DNA from: Cinclus cinclus
Taxonomy: Eukaryota > Chordata > Aves > Passeriformes > Cinclidae
NCBI RefSeq assembly: GCF_963662255.1
Contig: NC_085055.1
Coordinates: 2,852,602-2,916,601, forward strand
Length of the DNA: 64,000 bases
Reading direction: 5' to 3'
This document shows positions 1-11,795 of the stretch, piece after piece. The notes below the pieces were generated by a model that saw only the letters and a program-made list of their open reading frames with translations, was not told the origin of the DNA and did not search any database. Every line of letters starts with the position of its first letter. The first letter of the stretch is position 1. Position numbers and translations under genes: made by a program.

Positions 1-1975
1 AGGTGGTTTCACTCTAAGGCTCCTGGAAGTCCATTTGTTCTCACCAAAATACCATTTGTTCCTGCTTTCTCCCATGCAGGTAACCTGGCTCTGACACAAA
101 GTAGTCCCTCGAAGAATCCTTGGCTAATTTTAGCAATCCAAGGTAACTTTCCCCATTTATTGCAGGTGGAAGGAGCAAAAAAACCTTTCTGCACCAAAGC
201 TTTTTTTCTCTGTTTGTGCCAGTGCGAGTGAGGCAAGAGCCTGACTTTAACAGAACAGATAAAAATAAACCCAGCCATGGACAAAGCCAATTATGTTCTC
301 CATTGCCTAGGGATGGGCAGCCTAATTTGCAGCTGACAGCGATTTGATGGACTGAACCATCCTTTTTCTGATCCAGCATTTGAAGTAATTTTTATTGTAA
401 ACCAATCATTACCATGCAGGACTCTCTGTACAGCCGATGTCACCGTGACAAATTCCCACAGCAGTGCTGGTGCTGCTCCTGGGATTTTTCCTCCCATCCC
501 TCAGTGCCCTGACACGTTCTGGGAAGTGCTGGCCATGCCTGGCACACCATGGCCCTGTCCCCAGCAGGGGCCCTGAGCTGCTGAGTCCTGTGAGAGGGGC
601 AGTGCCAAACACATCCCCAGCACTGGGGACACGTCTCCAAACTCCCCGCTGTCATTTTGGCAGGGCTGCTAAATCCAGTCCTCCAGTCCAGAGTAAGCAG
701 ACAGCACATTAGGCTGGGAGTTCAGCAGGGTGCGTTTTCTCCATCTTCACCCACAATGGCCCCTGATTTTGCTCTCTTCTGTGGTTTATAGGTCATTAAA
801 AGATTTCCCCCTCCCTGAGGACATTGTACTAGTTTGTGTCTGACATCTGTGCAATCCAGCAAGTCCTAAGCTGTCGGGTAGCATCCTTCTGTTCCCTGAA
901 TGGACACAGGGGCACAGCTCCTGCCCAGCTTTGTTGGGCAGAACAGCACTTCATGAGAACCAGCTGGAATTTGTTTTCACCAGAGATTCAGCAATTTCTC
1001 TTTGCGGCAGCCCCAGAGCTGTTGGAATTTACTTGTCTGCACCAGAAAAACTTCCCTCTGGGCCATGGGAGCTGTGGGGTGCAGAGGGAAATTTGGAGAG
1101 GATGCATGGGGGGCAAAGATCTGCTGCTTTGGCAGAGGTGGTGTGTCCTACATTTCCTTTCCAGGTCCATGAGAGCTCAGTATAGACCCAGGAGGCTCCA
1201 TCTACATTTCCCCCTATTTTTAGCTGTGAAATCTGCAATTTCTTTCTTTCCACTGTAGTATTCAGTAAAGACTGATTAACAAATGATAGACACCCACTGT
1301 TGCTAACAGGAGCAATAAAACCCTATAATTTTCATGAGACAGGTCACCAAGACTTTCCTCTAATCCTGCAGAGTTTCAGCAACACCTCCACTCCTGCAAA
1401 GCCCTGAGGTAAAGGAGGGTGATTGAGGTTGTGTCATCAAGCACAGAGATGGTGAGACAATCTCAGGGTAATCTGTGTAATTTGTGCACCTCGGCTTCTT
1501 CTCCTTCCACTCTCATGCGCCAAGATACCTGTGTGCTGAAGAGCTGTAAGGAGCAAACTCTGTATTTTCCACTCATATGCTTTGTGCCTTTTAATTTACA
1601 CTGATTACATGTTTGTATTGGCCAAACATATATTTGCTGATTTTATTAGCTAAAAAGAAGGGAAGAAAAAAAAAAAAAAGAAGAAAAAGGAAGATGGAGA
1701 AATATGTTTAATAATTTCAGAATAATTTGAAGGTGGTAATTTCAGAAGCAAATCTAAGCAGGGTTTGTCCTGGCAGGGAAACATCAAGGAACGGGGATGC
1801 TCTGCCACAGAGGGGACCCTGTGCTGGATGTTCCAAGGTCCTGCAAGCTCGAGTTCTACCCCTGCAGGGACCCAGATGTGACTCTGCCCTTAGTTTTGGG
1901 GTGGGATTTGGTCACACAGGTGCTGGGGAGGGGTAAGGTCTGCACTGAGCATTGACAAGGGCTCAGGGTGGGGTT
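1..1975. other. Unique intergenic or intronic sequence
   Basis: No gene or recognised transposon is visible. The stretch is moderately GC-rich to about position 1250. It then becomes AT-rich, with a purine-rich A tract at about 1654-1700. Open frames of up to 140 codons (836-1258, plus strand) have no recognisable domain, repeat or signal peptide and are best read as chance. Confidence 0.6.
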
Positions 1976-3082
1976 GGCAGATCTCAGGGTGGGTCTGGCA
2001 GATCTCAAGGTGGGACTGGCAGATCTCAGGGTGGGGTTGGCAGATCTCATGGTGGGTCTGGCAGATCTCAGGGTGGGACTGGCAGATCTCATGGTGTGTC
2101 TGGCAGATCTCAGGGTGGGACTGGCAGATCTCAGGGTGGGGTTGGCAGATCTCAAGGTGGGACTGGCAGATCTCAAGGTGGGACTGGCAGATCTCATGGT
2201 GGGGTTGGCAGATCTCACAGTGGGGTTGGCAGATCTCAGGGTGGGTCTGGCAGATCTCAGGGTGGGACTGGCAGATCTCAGGGTGGGTCTGGCAGATCTC
2301 AAGGTGGGACTGGCAGATCTCATGGTGGGGTTGGCAGATCTCAGGGTGGGACTGGCAGATCTCAAGGTGGGACTGGCAGATCTCAGGGTGGGACTGGCAG
2401 ATCTCATGGTGGGGTTGGCAGATCTCAGGGTGGGACTGGCAGATCTCATGGTGGGTCTGGCAGATCTCAGGGTGGGACTGGCAGATCTCATGGTGGGGTT
2501 GGCAGATCTCAGGGTGGGTCTGGCAGATCTCAGGGTGGGACTGGCAGATCTCAGGGTGGGACTGGCAGATCTCATGGTGGGGTTGGCAGATCTCAGGGTG
2601 GGGTTGGCAGATCTCAAGGTGGGACTGGCAGATCTCAGGGTGGGTCTGGCAGATCTCACAGTGGGGTTGGCAGATCTCATGGTGGGGTTGGCAGATCTCA
2701 TGGTGGGGTTGGCAGATCTCAGGGTGGGACTGGCAGATCTCGCGGTGGGGTTGGCAGATCTCAGGGTGGGGTTGGCAGATCTCAGGGTGGGTCTGGCAGA
2801 TCTCAAGGTGGGACTGGCAGATCTCAGGGTGGGACTGGCAGATCTCATGGTGGGGTTGGCAGATCTCAGGGTGGGGTTGGCAGATCTCAAGGTGGGACTG
2901 GCAGATCTCAGGGTGGGTCTGGCAGATCTCACAGTGGGGTTGGCAGATCTCATGGTGGGGTTGGCAGATCTCAGGGTGGGTCTGGCAGATCTCAGGGTGG
3001 GTCTGGCAGATCTCAGGGTGGGACTGGCAGATCTCGCGGTGGGGTTGGCAGATCTCAGGGTGGGGTTGGCAGATCTCATGGT
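1976..3082. repeat. 21-bp minisatellite, 53 units, each unit carrying AGATCT
   Basis: A tandem array of a 21-base unit begins GGCAGATCT and continues with a G-rich half. From the first unit (1976) to the last partial unit (3068) the spacing is exactly 52 x 21 bases, so there are no net length changes. Every unit keeps AGATCT. Variation sits at two places: the five bases after AGATCT are CAGGG, CAAGG, CATGG, CACAG or CGCGG, plus a CATGG unit carrying an extra G-to-T change near 2097, and the last three bases are GTT, TCT or ACT. Because 21 is a multiple of three and the unit lacks stops in several frames, frames of more than 400 codons open on both strands. These frames follow from the repeat period and are not evidence of a protein. 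The plus strand has two adjacent G runs per unit, giving potential for G-quadruplexes. The array shows a higher-order repeat in its second half. Confidence 0.97.
2501..2962. repeat. Higher-order repeat inside the minisatellite (13-unit period)
   Basis: Counting units from 1976, the nine variants of units 26-34 (2501-2689) recur in the same order in units 39-47 (2774-2962). The offset is 13 units, or 273 bases, and I find one base difference (CAGGG against CAAGG in the second unit). The rare CGCGG variant occurs only in units 37 (from 2732) and 51 (from 3026), 14 units apart. The rare CACAG variant occurs in units 12, 33 and 46. This pattern indicates recent block duplication of about 13-14 units, with later gain or loss of single units. 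Confidence 0.85.
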
Positions 3083-3514
3083 GAGTGTCTGCATGACCCC
3101 GCGGGAAGGAGCAGAGAGGCTGGAACATGCAGGACACAGTGTTGGGATGGGTCTGCAGCAGCCAGCAGAGTCCCTGGGATCTCTGCACGGATCTGGGGTG
3201 AGAGCTGTGCCCTCGGCGACGCTGGGAAGTGCTAAGAGCAGCCCTGTTTCCTGAACAATCCTGTGAAAGGAAACAGATTGCCTCGGGCAAGACATTTAGA
3301 GGGTCTTACACTTGTCTTTGTGCTTTTGAAGTGCCTGCTCTGGCTGTCGGTGAAGCGCTGCCTCTCCAGGATGAAGCCGGGCAGGGATGCGCTGAGCGCT
3401 GAGCGCACCTGCCGGGAGCTGGAAGGGCTGCTCGGGGTCATCCTGCCAGGGGGAAATTCGGGGAATCAGGGAGACCAGAGAGCATCCAGATACTGCTGCT
3501 GATCTGCTTTGTGT
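3083..3514. other. Unique flank between minisatellite and CR1
   Basis: GC-rich unique sequence follows the array. No repeat family or gene is recognised. Short frames on both strands look like chance. Confidence 0.5.
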
Positions 3515-3583
3515 CACAGAGAATGGCTTGGATTGGAAGGGACCTTAAAGCTCATCTGATTCCAGCCCCCTGGCACGGGCAAT
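3515..3583 (-). mobile_element. CR1 LINE 3' end fragment
   Basis: On the plus strand a CACAGAGAATGG-like start is followed by 'GGAAGGGACCTTAAAGCTCAT'-type sequence. This is the reverse complement of the conserved CR1 3' terminal region. Similarity stops near 3583, so only about 70 bases are kept, which fits a severe 5' truncation. CR1 is the dominant LINE of birds and moves by target-primed reverse transcription. Confidence 0.8.
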
Positions 3584-3648
3584 AAATAATTCCATTGCTG
3601 GGTACTGGCACAGCTCTGTGCAGGGGAGGTTCCCAATCTCAGGAAATA

Positions 3649-3785
3649 TCACAGAATCATAGAATAGGATCAGAGAATGGTTTGTATTGGGGGGCACCAT
3701 CCAATCATCCAAATCCCATCGTCCCAGGGTGCTCCAAGCTCCTCTGGCCTTGGACATTTCCAGGGCTGGGGCAGCCACAGCCACA
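3649..3785 (-). mobile_element. CR1 LINE 3' end fragment
   Basis: It starts with TCACAGAATCATAGAAT, the reverse complement of the short CR1 terminal repeat. Further in it carries the 'GGTGCTCCAAGC' and 'GGCCTTGGACATTTCCAGGG' segments typical of CR1 tails. It lies about 65 bases beyond another CR1 tail of the same orientation, so this spot received two insertions or one insertion was broken. Confidence 0.85.
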
Positions 3786-6700
3786 CTCCAACACCCTCAT
3801 ACAGCTGTTTACAAGTTAAATACATTTATATCAAATGTAGAATATGGTCAAGGGTTGCTGAAACTGAGGCTAAAGTTGAGGCTTCTGAGCTCCTGCTCAA
3901 ACCCACAGGGTTTGGCAATTTCTGTGCATGTTTCACAGTGACTTCCACAGGCCTGGACCTCCCAGCTGTTTAAAATAAGCTTGAAGACTATTCATTGTGC
4001 AGCACTCTATGTTTAGACACTTATTTTTAAGATTTTCATTTCATTTTCAATGTATTCTCTCTTTCTGGAAATCAAAAGAGAGCTTGCTAGGAAAATATTT
4101 TAAATTTCCATTTCCCCCCCCCCACATTTTTCCATGTTGGTTACTCACAGGTATCTCCTATTCTTCTCCAAGTTCTCTGAGCCATGGATCCTTCCCCAAC
4201 AAACTCTGGCACACTCAGCCTTCCCACCCAGCACAGGCCCCAGAGCAGAACAAAGGAATTTTTCAGTCAAATTATATTTTCAAACAAATTTTCAAACCTT
4301 AATTTATCTTTTCACAAGATAAACAGTTGAGACAATAAGCAGAAGTCTTGTGGCAGCAAATTCCTGCAAATAGTCACTCATTCTAGTTCAGTTCTTTGCT
4401 ACATGATAAACCAATGTGTTGATTTTTAAGTATCCTCAAGAAGTTTGATCTCATTTTAATTGGTGGAAAAATTGGTCAATAATTGTTATTACATGATCAG
4501 TTTGCCTTCAAGTTTTACTTCTGTATAGATTTTAATGTATCCATATAGCTTAAACCAGTTTAATGAAAGGGGGAAATAACAATAGAACTCACTTTGGGGA
4601 TTATAAAAGGAGTATTTTTCTTGAAACTAGTCCTTAATAGAGCTAATAGCTCTTGGCTTCACCTCAAGATGCTTAACAAGCCCATCATTAACTGTGGCTA
4701 ATGAAAAATTAATTAAACTTTTCATAATCTAATACCAGATGACAAATCATTATAAATCATGCCCTTGGTTATTCACGTCACTAAAGCCAATAAATGAGTT
4801 TGAAAATTCACATATATGTATAAAAACTATAAACAAATACACAGTGAATTGTGCTGGCTGTCAATAGTTATTGCTATCAGCAGCTTTTAAAATTTCTTCT
4901 TAATATTCCCAGAATTCTCCCTGATGGATAAACCTGCATGTAATTTTTGGAAGATTTAATAAGAAACCTTAACATTGCGCATGATCAGAGACTCCTGGCA
5001 CCTGCACCAGGATGAGCCACACCAGCCTGGAAGGGAATCAGCAAAACTGGGGAGATGGAGGAGGGCAGAAATATTACAAACTCAGGCAGGACATTATTTA
5101 AAAAAAAAAAATCGATTTCCCTAAACCAGGGAACTATTTTTTTCCCTTCTGTTTGGAATTTGCCCGAGTGGCTCAATGAAGGAGCAGCAGCAAGACCAGT
5201 TGTTTCTGCACACCAGTTTAAAAGGGGCCCCGTGTCTCAGATGTGCAGGATTAATGGCTAAAACACCGAGCACTCCAAGAGCCTTGCACAGGACAGGTCA
5301 GCATCCATTTGGTAAAGCCAGTGGATATTCCCAGGATACCAGGATTGACTGACAACCCCCAAAAACCTGCCCATACACGACTCGTACCAGCTGTAGCTCC
5401 CGAGGGGAAGCACTGGCAGGGTTGACAGCACCCTAACCCTTCTCAGCAGCCGTGTGGAATTAGGGCAGCCCAGGTGAGCGGGGTGAGGAGCAGCAGTGTG
5501 GATGCTCCAGGAGCAGGAGAGAGCTGTGGGGCAGGACGGGACAGGTCAGGACCTCGTGCCCAGCTCTGAGCCCCATCCATCATCTCCCACCGCTTGCCTT
5601 TGCAGGGCTGCACACGCAGAACCCTTTGTCAGGATGAGAGGAGAGGCTTTCCTTTGATGGAACTCCTGCTCTGTGCGTGCTGTGCTCTCTGTCCTTCATC
5701 CCTATCCTTTATCCTTTATTCAGCTGCTCTTCCAGCGCTGCCCAAGCCACACCTGCTCCTCCTCAGGGCCGCAGGACCCGACCTCTGTCTCCGTGCTTCC
5801 TTTGTTCTCCTTCCCTTCCCCTCCCATAAGGCTGAGCCGTGCTCTGTGCCCCCTCTGGGCTGAGTGTGCAGCTCCAGTTCCACTCCTGTGAAACCACCTT
5901 GTGAGCATCCCCCAGAAATCTATAAATACCCTGAGCAAGGGATGGCTCAGCAGCACATCCACATTCTCTGCAGCTCCTTCCTCGTGTCCCGTTCGTCCTG
6001 CTTTTGGGGTGCTTGGGGACAAAAAACCCTTCCCAATGAACTTAAAGCCCCCCAAAGTTACTGATGTACTCCAATAATTACTGCAGCCCAACACAAATGT
6101 ATTTTCTGCCTCCCCCTCTCGCTTGCAAAAGCCCAAATTGATTTATTTTCAAACTCAAACATCAGTTTGCCAAGTGCAGGAATATGTAATGCAGCAATTA
6201 TGGGCATTCCCCAAAAGCTGCTTTTATGTATTTATGAAGAAAGCTCCCATGGGTAACACTTCATCTCAAATATTTGACTTGGAAATGCTTTTATTTTTCC
6301 AAGTTCTTTTCAGATTTCTCTTCTGAAAGCTGATGTGATATTTTTCATCTTCTCATGTAACTTTTCTTTAAAAGGCCACGTTCTGTAACCATGGTTTTGC
6401 CATGCAGAACTTTTAGGCAGAGAACAAACTTTTGTGGTGACATGAAATGTTATTTTACAAAGGCGATCACAGCACCACATTTATTTTTTTTTTCTCCAAA
6501 AACTATATTTAAAGTGATTTCTTTTGGATCATCTGTAATTCAGGCATACTGAAAATGTTATTAATTTCCATCACAAAGTTTCAGTTCTGACGTGGAATAT
6601 GGTACTGGGGATATCATCCAGCAATTGCTTCCAGCATGGGAAACGTGCAATTATAAAAAGGAAATATTTAACCCCCACTATGCTTTTGGGGTCACAATGC

Positions 6701-8584
6701 CAATAAGAGACCTCAAAAAATTAATTGTTTCATCAAGTAGAGGCACCTGAGGAGGGTCCATGGCCAAGGTGATCTGCAAGGGCTCCCCAGGGTGCAGAGC
6801 TGGCTTTAGGGGGAAGCTGGGGATGATATTTATAAGGCATGAAGGCCGGGATCTGCTTTAGGATCAAAAGACTGAGCAGAAAATTAATAATCATCCAGCT
6901 ATGACAACAATAAATGGCAGTGACACTCAGCTGATGGGAATGTCAGTGGAAAATAGGAGTGTCCTGCATGTGAGAGCTTCACCAAGGGCTGTTCAGGGGC
7001 TCTCACCTGCAAGAATTGAGCCCAGGGGTAAATTTCCCTCAAGAATTGAGCTCAGGGTACAAAAGGAGGACTGTCCCTGTGCTCACTGGACTCACCCTGT
7101 GCCACACAAGGTGCCATTGCTGCCTGGTTGGGGCTCTGAGAAGGAAAAAAAATAAGATTTCCTTGTGACCACGTGCTACCTTTAATATTCCTCCAAGTGC
7201 TTGGGACAATCCTGAGGACGCCCCTGATACAAAATGAAAATAAAAATGGAATTTCTCTCCCTTCAGAGCTTTTCCACAGAGCCAGAGCTGCTCGGTGCTG
7301 GCTGGGGCTGTAATTCATGAGCATTTCCAGTAGGAGCCAGATGTAGGAACTCTCATTTTCTATGGCAGATTTCTTCTGGAGCCAGCATTACCAAGCCATG
7401 ATTAGATCAGATGGCACCATGGGAAGTTTCAGATGGAGAAAAAGCCAGAGCAGGGATGCTGCAGAGCTGGAATGTTCTGTCCTCAGTGAAAAACCTTCAT
7501 TCCCAGGGATTCTGTGAAAGGCACCAGCTCAGTAATTTGGATTTGAGAAGGACACTTGCCTGGACACTTGATGACAGTGTGATCATTTCCTGTCAGCCCC
7601 TTGCTCTGCAGCAGGGTTGGTGGGATTGCATTCCTCAGGCTGAAATGCAGATATTTGTATTTACTGAAAACACATATTCTGGATCTCTGCTTTTATCCAT
7701 TTTCTTCTTTTTCCAAGGCAGGATTTCCATTGACTAACACCGTGGGAAATTTAGGATGAGCCACAGTCAGTGCCAGTTAAAAGCAGAGCTGAGAATTCAT
7801 CTTCAGTTCCAGTGCTCTTTTATGGAAATCAGGACTCTAACCAGGAACCTTTTGTTGTCACTTTGTGAGAGTTGGTGGGGCAGGATAAACTGAGTCATTA
7901 ATTGCAAACCCACCAGTGGGATCTTGGAATATGGATATGATGTGTGGGAATGCATGGGAAGTTGAAGGAATGGGCTATGCAGAGGCTGCCACAGTGCAAA
8001 ATATATTGAATATGAAAGGTGAGAACAGAAGAACTGAAATGTAAAAGGTGATTTTAAAGAAAAGACAACTATCGTCTGCAAAAAAAAAAAAAGAAAAAGA
8101 GAAACAGCAATAAGAATTAAATGCTGGATATTCCATATTTTTCCAAACACTGGTTACAGAAAGGTGCCACAAATTAAATTTCATTACATTCTATAAAACG
8201 TGTGGATTTTATGGGCTCCCTATCCCTAAGCCCTGGAATTTAACATAAGCCCCAAAAGGTGGAGTGGCAGGAAAAGGACAGCTGGGGAGGGATGATCCAG
8301 AGGGGCTTCAGATTAAAGGGGTCTGGCCTCTTGGAAATTTAAATCCTCAAATTCGCCTTATTAATTTGGATTTATTTAACACTTTCACATGGGCTGTGAT
8401 GAAGTAATACAAATAGAAGGAACTTACGAAAATTTGTGCAAGAAATACTGAAAATATTGGCTTTTCCAGCAGAGCAGAGGGGGAGAAATCACTGTTGGTT
8501 GGATCTTGTGCAGCTCTAGCAGCAACTTTGATGGTGATGTAACGTTAAAAAAGCGCTGAATTGGGCTGTCAAATAACCTGAGCA

Positions 8585-8587
<3 letters not shown>
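3786..8587. other. Unique AT-rich sequence, no gene
   Basis: No transposon or gene is recognised. Notable small items are a run of 10 C (4114-4123), an A run near 5100, and a GC-richer patch at about 5400-5900. A short tandem duplication near 7010-7055 has the shared core AAGAATTGAG repeated about 31 bases apart. Frames of 138 codons or less show no family features. Confidence 0.55.
4430..4830. other. Candidate conserved non-coding element
   Basis: An AT-rich, non-repetitive stretch with clustered homeodomain-type cores, including ATTAATTAAAC at 4708-4718. It also holds a TATA-like TTATAAAAGG at 4601-4610. It has no low-complexity structure and no transposon similarity. The call rests only on motif density and sequence character. 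Alignment with other birds would decide it. Confidence 0.25.

Positions 8588-8626
<39 letters not shown>
8588..8626. repeat. (TA)n microsatellite
   Basis: An uninterrupted alternating TA tract of 39 bases. Such tracts extrude cruciforms easily and are usually length-polymorphic. Confidence 0.97.
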
Positions 8627-8629
<3 letters not shown>

Positions 8630-11600
8630 AATATATCTGAAGTGTTACATAAAAGAGGAATTTTAATATATTACAAAAACTGGTAACATGATGGGAAGAA
8701 ATCTGTTAATTAGCATGTCTGCCATACATCTTCTTGAACAGTCACGTTAAGAAGAACTGAGGACAGCGTTAGCAACGATGTGATACAAAATAATTAGCTT
8801 GTTTTCAGGGCTTAAATAGTCCTTGCTTTCCTGTGAAGTCCCTAATTAAGCTAATCCTAGTTTATAATACAGTGGCAACAACTATTTATGTAGGAGCTAC
8901 TTCTTAGGGGGCTAAAAATAACATTCAAGTTTTGAAACTCTCAAAATGATCTGCAAAATTGTAGAGCTCGGGACAGGAACAATACAGACTGAAAAAAATT
9001 ATGTAAGAGCTTGATTTATTCCTCACTGCCCACATGAAATTCGCTCACCTGAAGGCTGCAGATACAACTGTTTAAAGGCTTTCATGAAACAATTTTCTCT
9101 TTTCTACTCTCAAAGCCCATGACAGGCTGTTACCATGATTTTCTCAGGAGGTCCTGTTGCAGCACTGCCCAATTATTTCCTAAAAAGTGTAAAGATTTTT
9201 CTCCCTGACTCACAGAGTAAGAGATGAAGGAGTGATTTTTCAGTTTGATGTTCCACTTCAATCAAAGCGAAAGAACTGATAACATGAAGTTGACACAAAA
9301 CAAAGCACAAAAGTCTGTGCTGTTGGACAAAATGGGCTTTGACCTTCGTCCACACACACACAAAAAAGGAACTCTAAAGAGGTAGAAAAAGATACAAAAA
9401 GAAGAAGATCCATATCTTGGAGTTGCCATTTTTTTTTCCCAAGTGGACAGAATTATTGCTTTCCTTGACTTTTTGCCTTGCTTGATCATCTACCTGTGGT
9501 CAGTTGGAGGCAAAGTTTAGGTACAAAGCCCTCATATCATGCAGGAACGAGCTCTGATGGAATTATCTGAGGTGGGAAAATCCAGACTGATGTGGAAGAC
9601 AAAGGACTTCCCTCCCAGCCAAAAGGAATAATTTACCAGAAAAAAATTAAATGGTCAATGAATCGTACAAAAGATCAATATGAAGCAAGAAACCTGGATC
9701 TCCCCATGGCCTGGATTTACAAGGAAGGAGTTTCAGTTTCCATTTAAAGACGGAGCTGAACTTCTCACTTAAATAATTTGTAGAAGCATTTTTATCAGCT
9801 TAGGCTCAGAACCTGAGTGAGGTAATCACAGTGAGAAAGAAAGTGCCTGAGATTCACCTGAAGTGCCCCAAGCCTTGAACCACAGGGTTCCCTCCCCCTG
9901 GCATGCCCCTGAAATGTGTGCTGGCTGCGTCACATCATGGAATATTCTCTCTGTTCCCCCCGTTTTCCCCTGTACAGGATCAATAATTCATCCACTTTTC
10001 TTACATGGGCTGTTTAATATGTTGTAAGAAGCAAAATATACGCAGTGTGTGTAAGGGAGGGAGATTTCCTGCAGAGATATTTACAGAGCTGTAAAGCCCA
10101 GGAACAGGGATAAGGCAGAGTGCAGGGATGTGTCTCCCTCAGGTGTGACAAGCAACTCCTTTTCATGCCCACTTTTAATTTTGTTTTCTTCATGAGAGGT
10201 GCAAAAAACCACTCCATAAACAATTTGCTGAGGCAAATAAAAAAATCAGCGAGTCCCTGATTTTAACCCATACAAAACAGAACAAATTCACCACCGTGAA
10301 ACAAAGTCCTGCAAAAATGTGATCTTGTATTCAGAGCAGAGGCAACGTGTGCACAAATTACCTCCTTTTTTTGTGTTGTTTGCCTCTGAATTGAGAGTCA
10401 AAACTCCTGATTCTGTCCCCAAGTGAGATTTTGGTAGCACTGCCCAAGGCAGTGTGTTCAAGCCTCCCTTCTCACCCTGCTGAAGGCTGGGACAGGCCTT
10501 TTAAACTCAGAAATCCTTAATGCACACATGTACAGGCTCACACTGACTTTTTTATGAGCGCATTTAAGTTGGAAAAGATTAAGTGGAATTAAACATGGAT
10601 GCCTTTTTAACAGAGCCCTCTCCCAGAAGAGATCCCTTTTTTCAGCACTCACTCCAGACTCCTTTAGCAGTGTTAGATTTGACTGCAAATGACAAGCTGT
10701 ACACAGGAACCAGACATTTATGTCCCTATAATCATTTATTAACTGTTGTTATTGTCGCTGACAACGTCATGATAATAATAGGGATCCTCTCAACAGCTGG
10801 CTCGAAGATGTAGGAGTTTATGACATTCAGAAGTCTCAGCAGAATTGACAGGTGAAGGCATGCTCAAAGCAATTTATCCTGGGAAGAGAACAGAAAAGCC
10901 ATTGGAGCTGGCTGAGACCTCGGGGTGGGGGGGGTCTTTGCAAACCTTCAGGATTTGCTGTAGAGGTTAAAAAGCAGCAACATTTTCTATTAATAAGATA
11001 TCACCTGTAAATCACTCCCCAGTGCCAGCATGCTGCAGCTCATCCAGGAAAATCACTAACAGGGAATAATGGTGTTGCAGTAAGCACGGTGAGGGCAGCT
11101 GTGGATGAGTGGAAAAAACCAGGAAAAGCAGCTGTTGACCCATCCACCATGGAGGGGATGTGCTGAGAGGTGGATTTCCTTCAGCTCCTGAAGGTGTGAG
11201 ATTCTTCTGAGGGGTTTGGCTGCTGAAAGGCTCAGCCTGGAGAGTGGGTAACGCCTTCAGCTTCCCAGATTTCTGTTTTATGGGGATCTGAGCTTTTCAG
11301 GCACCACCTCACCTGCAGTGCTAAAAACTGGATGCTGTGTCCTCATCCCAAACTCTGGGACCAAGCAGCCAAAGCCTGAGCATCCCTCACCGCCTGCAGC
11401 TCAGGTTTTGATGGGGTTCTCAAAGGGGTTGCTTTGATGACCCAAAAATTATGGATTTGGGCAAAAATCATCCTGGATTCAGTAAATCTACATCCATAGG
11501 ACTGCAAATGAAGGATTCAAAAAAAAAAACAAAAACAAAACACTTGATGGAAGATCAACCTCATGCACAGCCTGAGCAGCCCTAAGTTGTGCCCTGGTGA

Positions 11601-11679
11601 GCTGGGAGGGATCCCAGCAAGGCTTGGAATACCAAGAGATGGCCACAGGAATAATGTGTTGGATGGTTTGCAGCTCAGC
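8627..11679. other. Unique sequence, no gene
   Basis: Mostly AT-rich unique DNA with no recognised transposon. A G-rich stretch with a run of eight G lies at about 10922-10935. Short frames (up to 88 codons) have no recognised similarity. Confidence 0.55.
8690..8900. other. Candidate conserved non-coding element with repeated TAATTAGC
   Basis: TAATTAGC occurs at 8707-8714 and again at 8791-8798, and CTAATTAAGCTAAT lies at 8842-8855. These are homeodomain-type cores (TAATTA). The sequence is not repetitive otherwise and shows no transposon signature. The regulatory reading is inference from motifs alone. Confidence 0.3.
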
Positions 11680-11795
11680 TTTCGAGAGGTGTTTGGACAA
11701 CTCTCTCAGTCATGTGTTGGGATTCATGGGGCAGTGCTGTGCCAAGCCAGGAGCTGGATTTGGTGATCCTCGTGTGGCCCTTCCAATCCAGGGAA
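11680..11795 (+). mobile_element. CR1 LINE 3' end fragment
   Basis: It carries the CR1 tail order on the plus strand: a 'GGTGTTTGGACAA' segment, then 'CCAGGAGCTGGAT', then 'GATCC..GTGTGGCCCTTCCAA'. The terminal short repeat is eroded. About 115 bases remain. The 5' limit is approximate. Confidence 0.75.

Noticed and set aside
1976..3082. CRISPR-like array
   Set aside because: There are no unique spacers. The repeats are head to tail and the surroundings are vertebrate nuclear DNA.
1856..3295. Long frames (427-479 codons) across the minisatellite as protein genes
   Set aside because: Frames open on both strands and in more than one frame per strand, exactly as expected from a 21-base unit without stops. 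No unique coding sequence flanks them.
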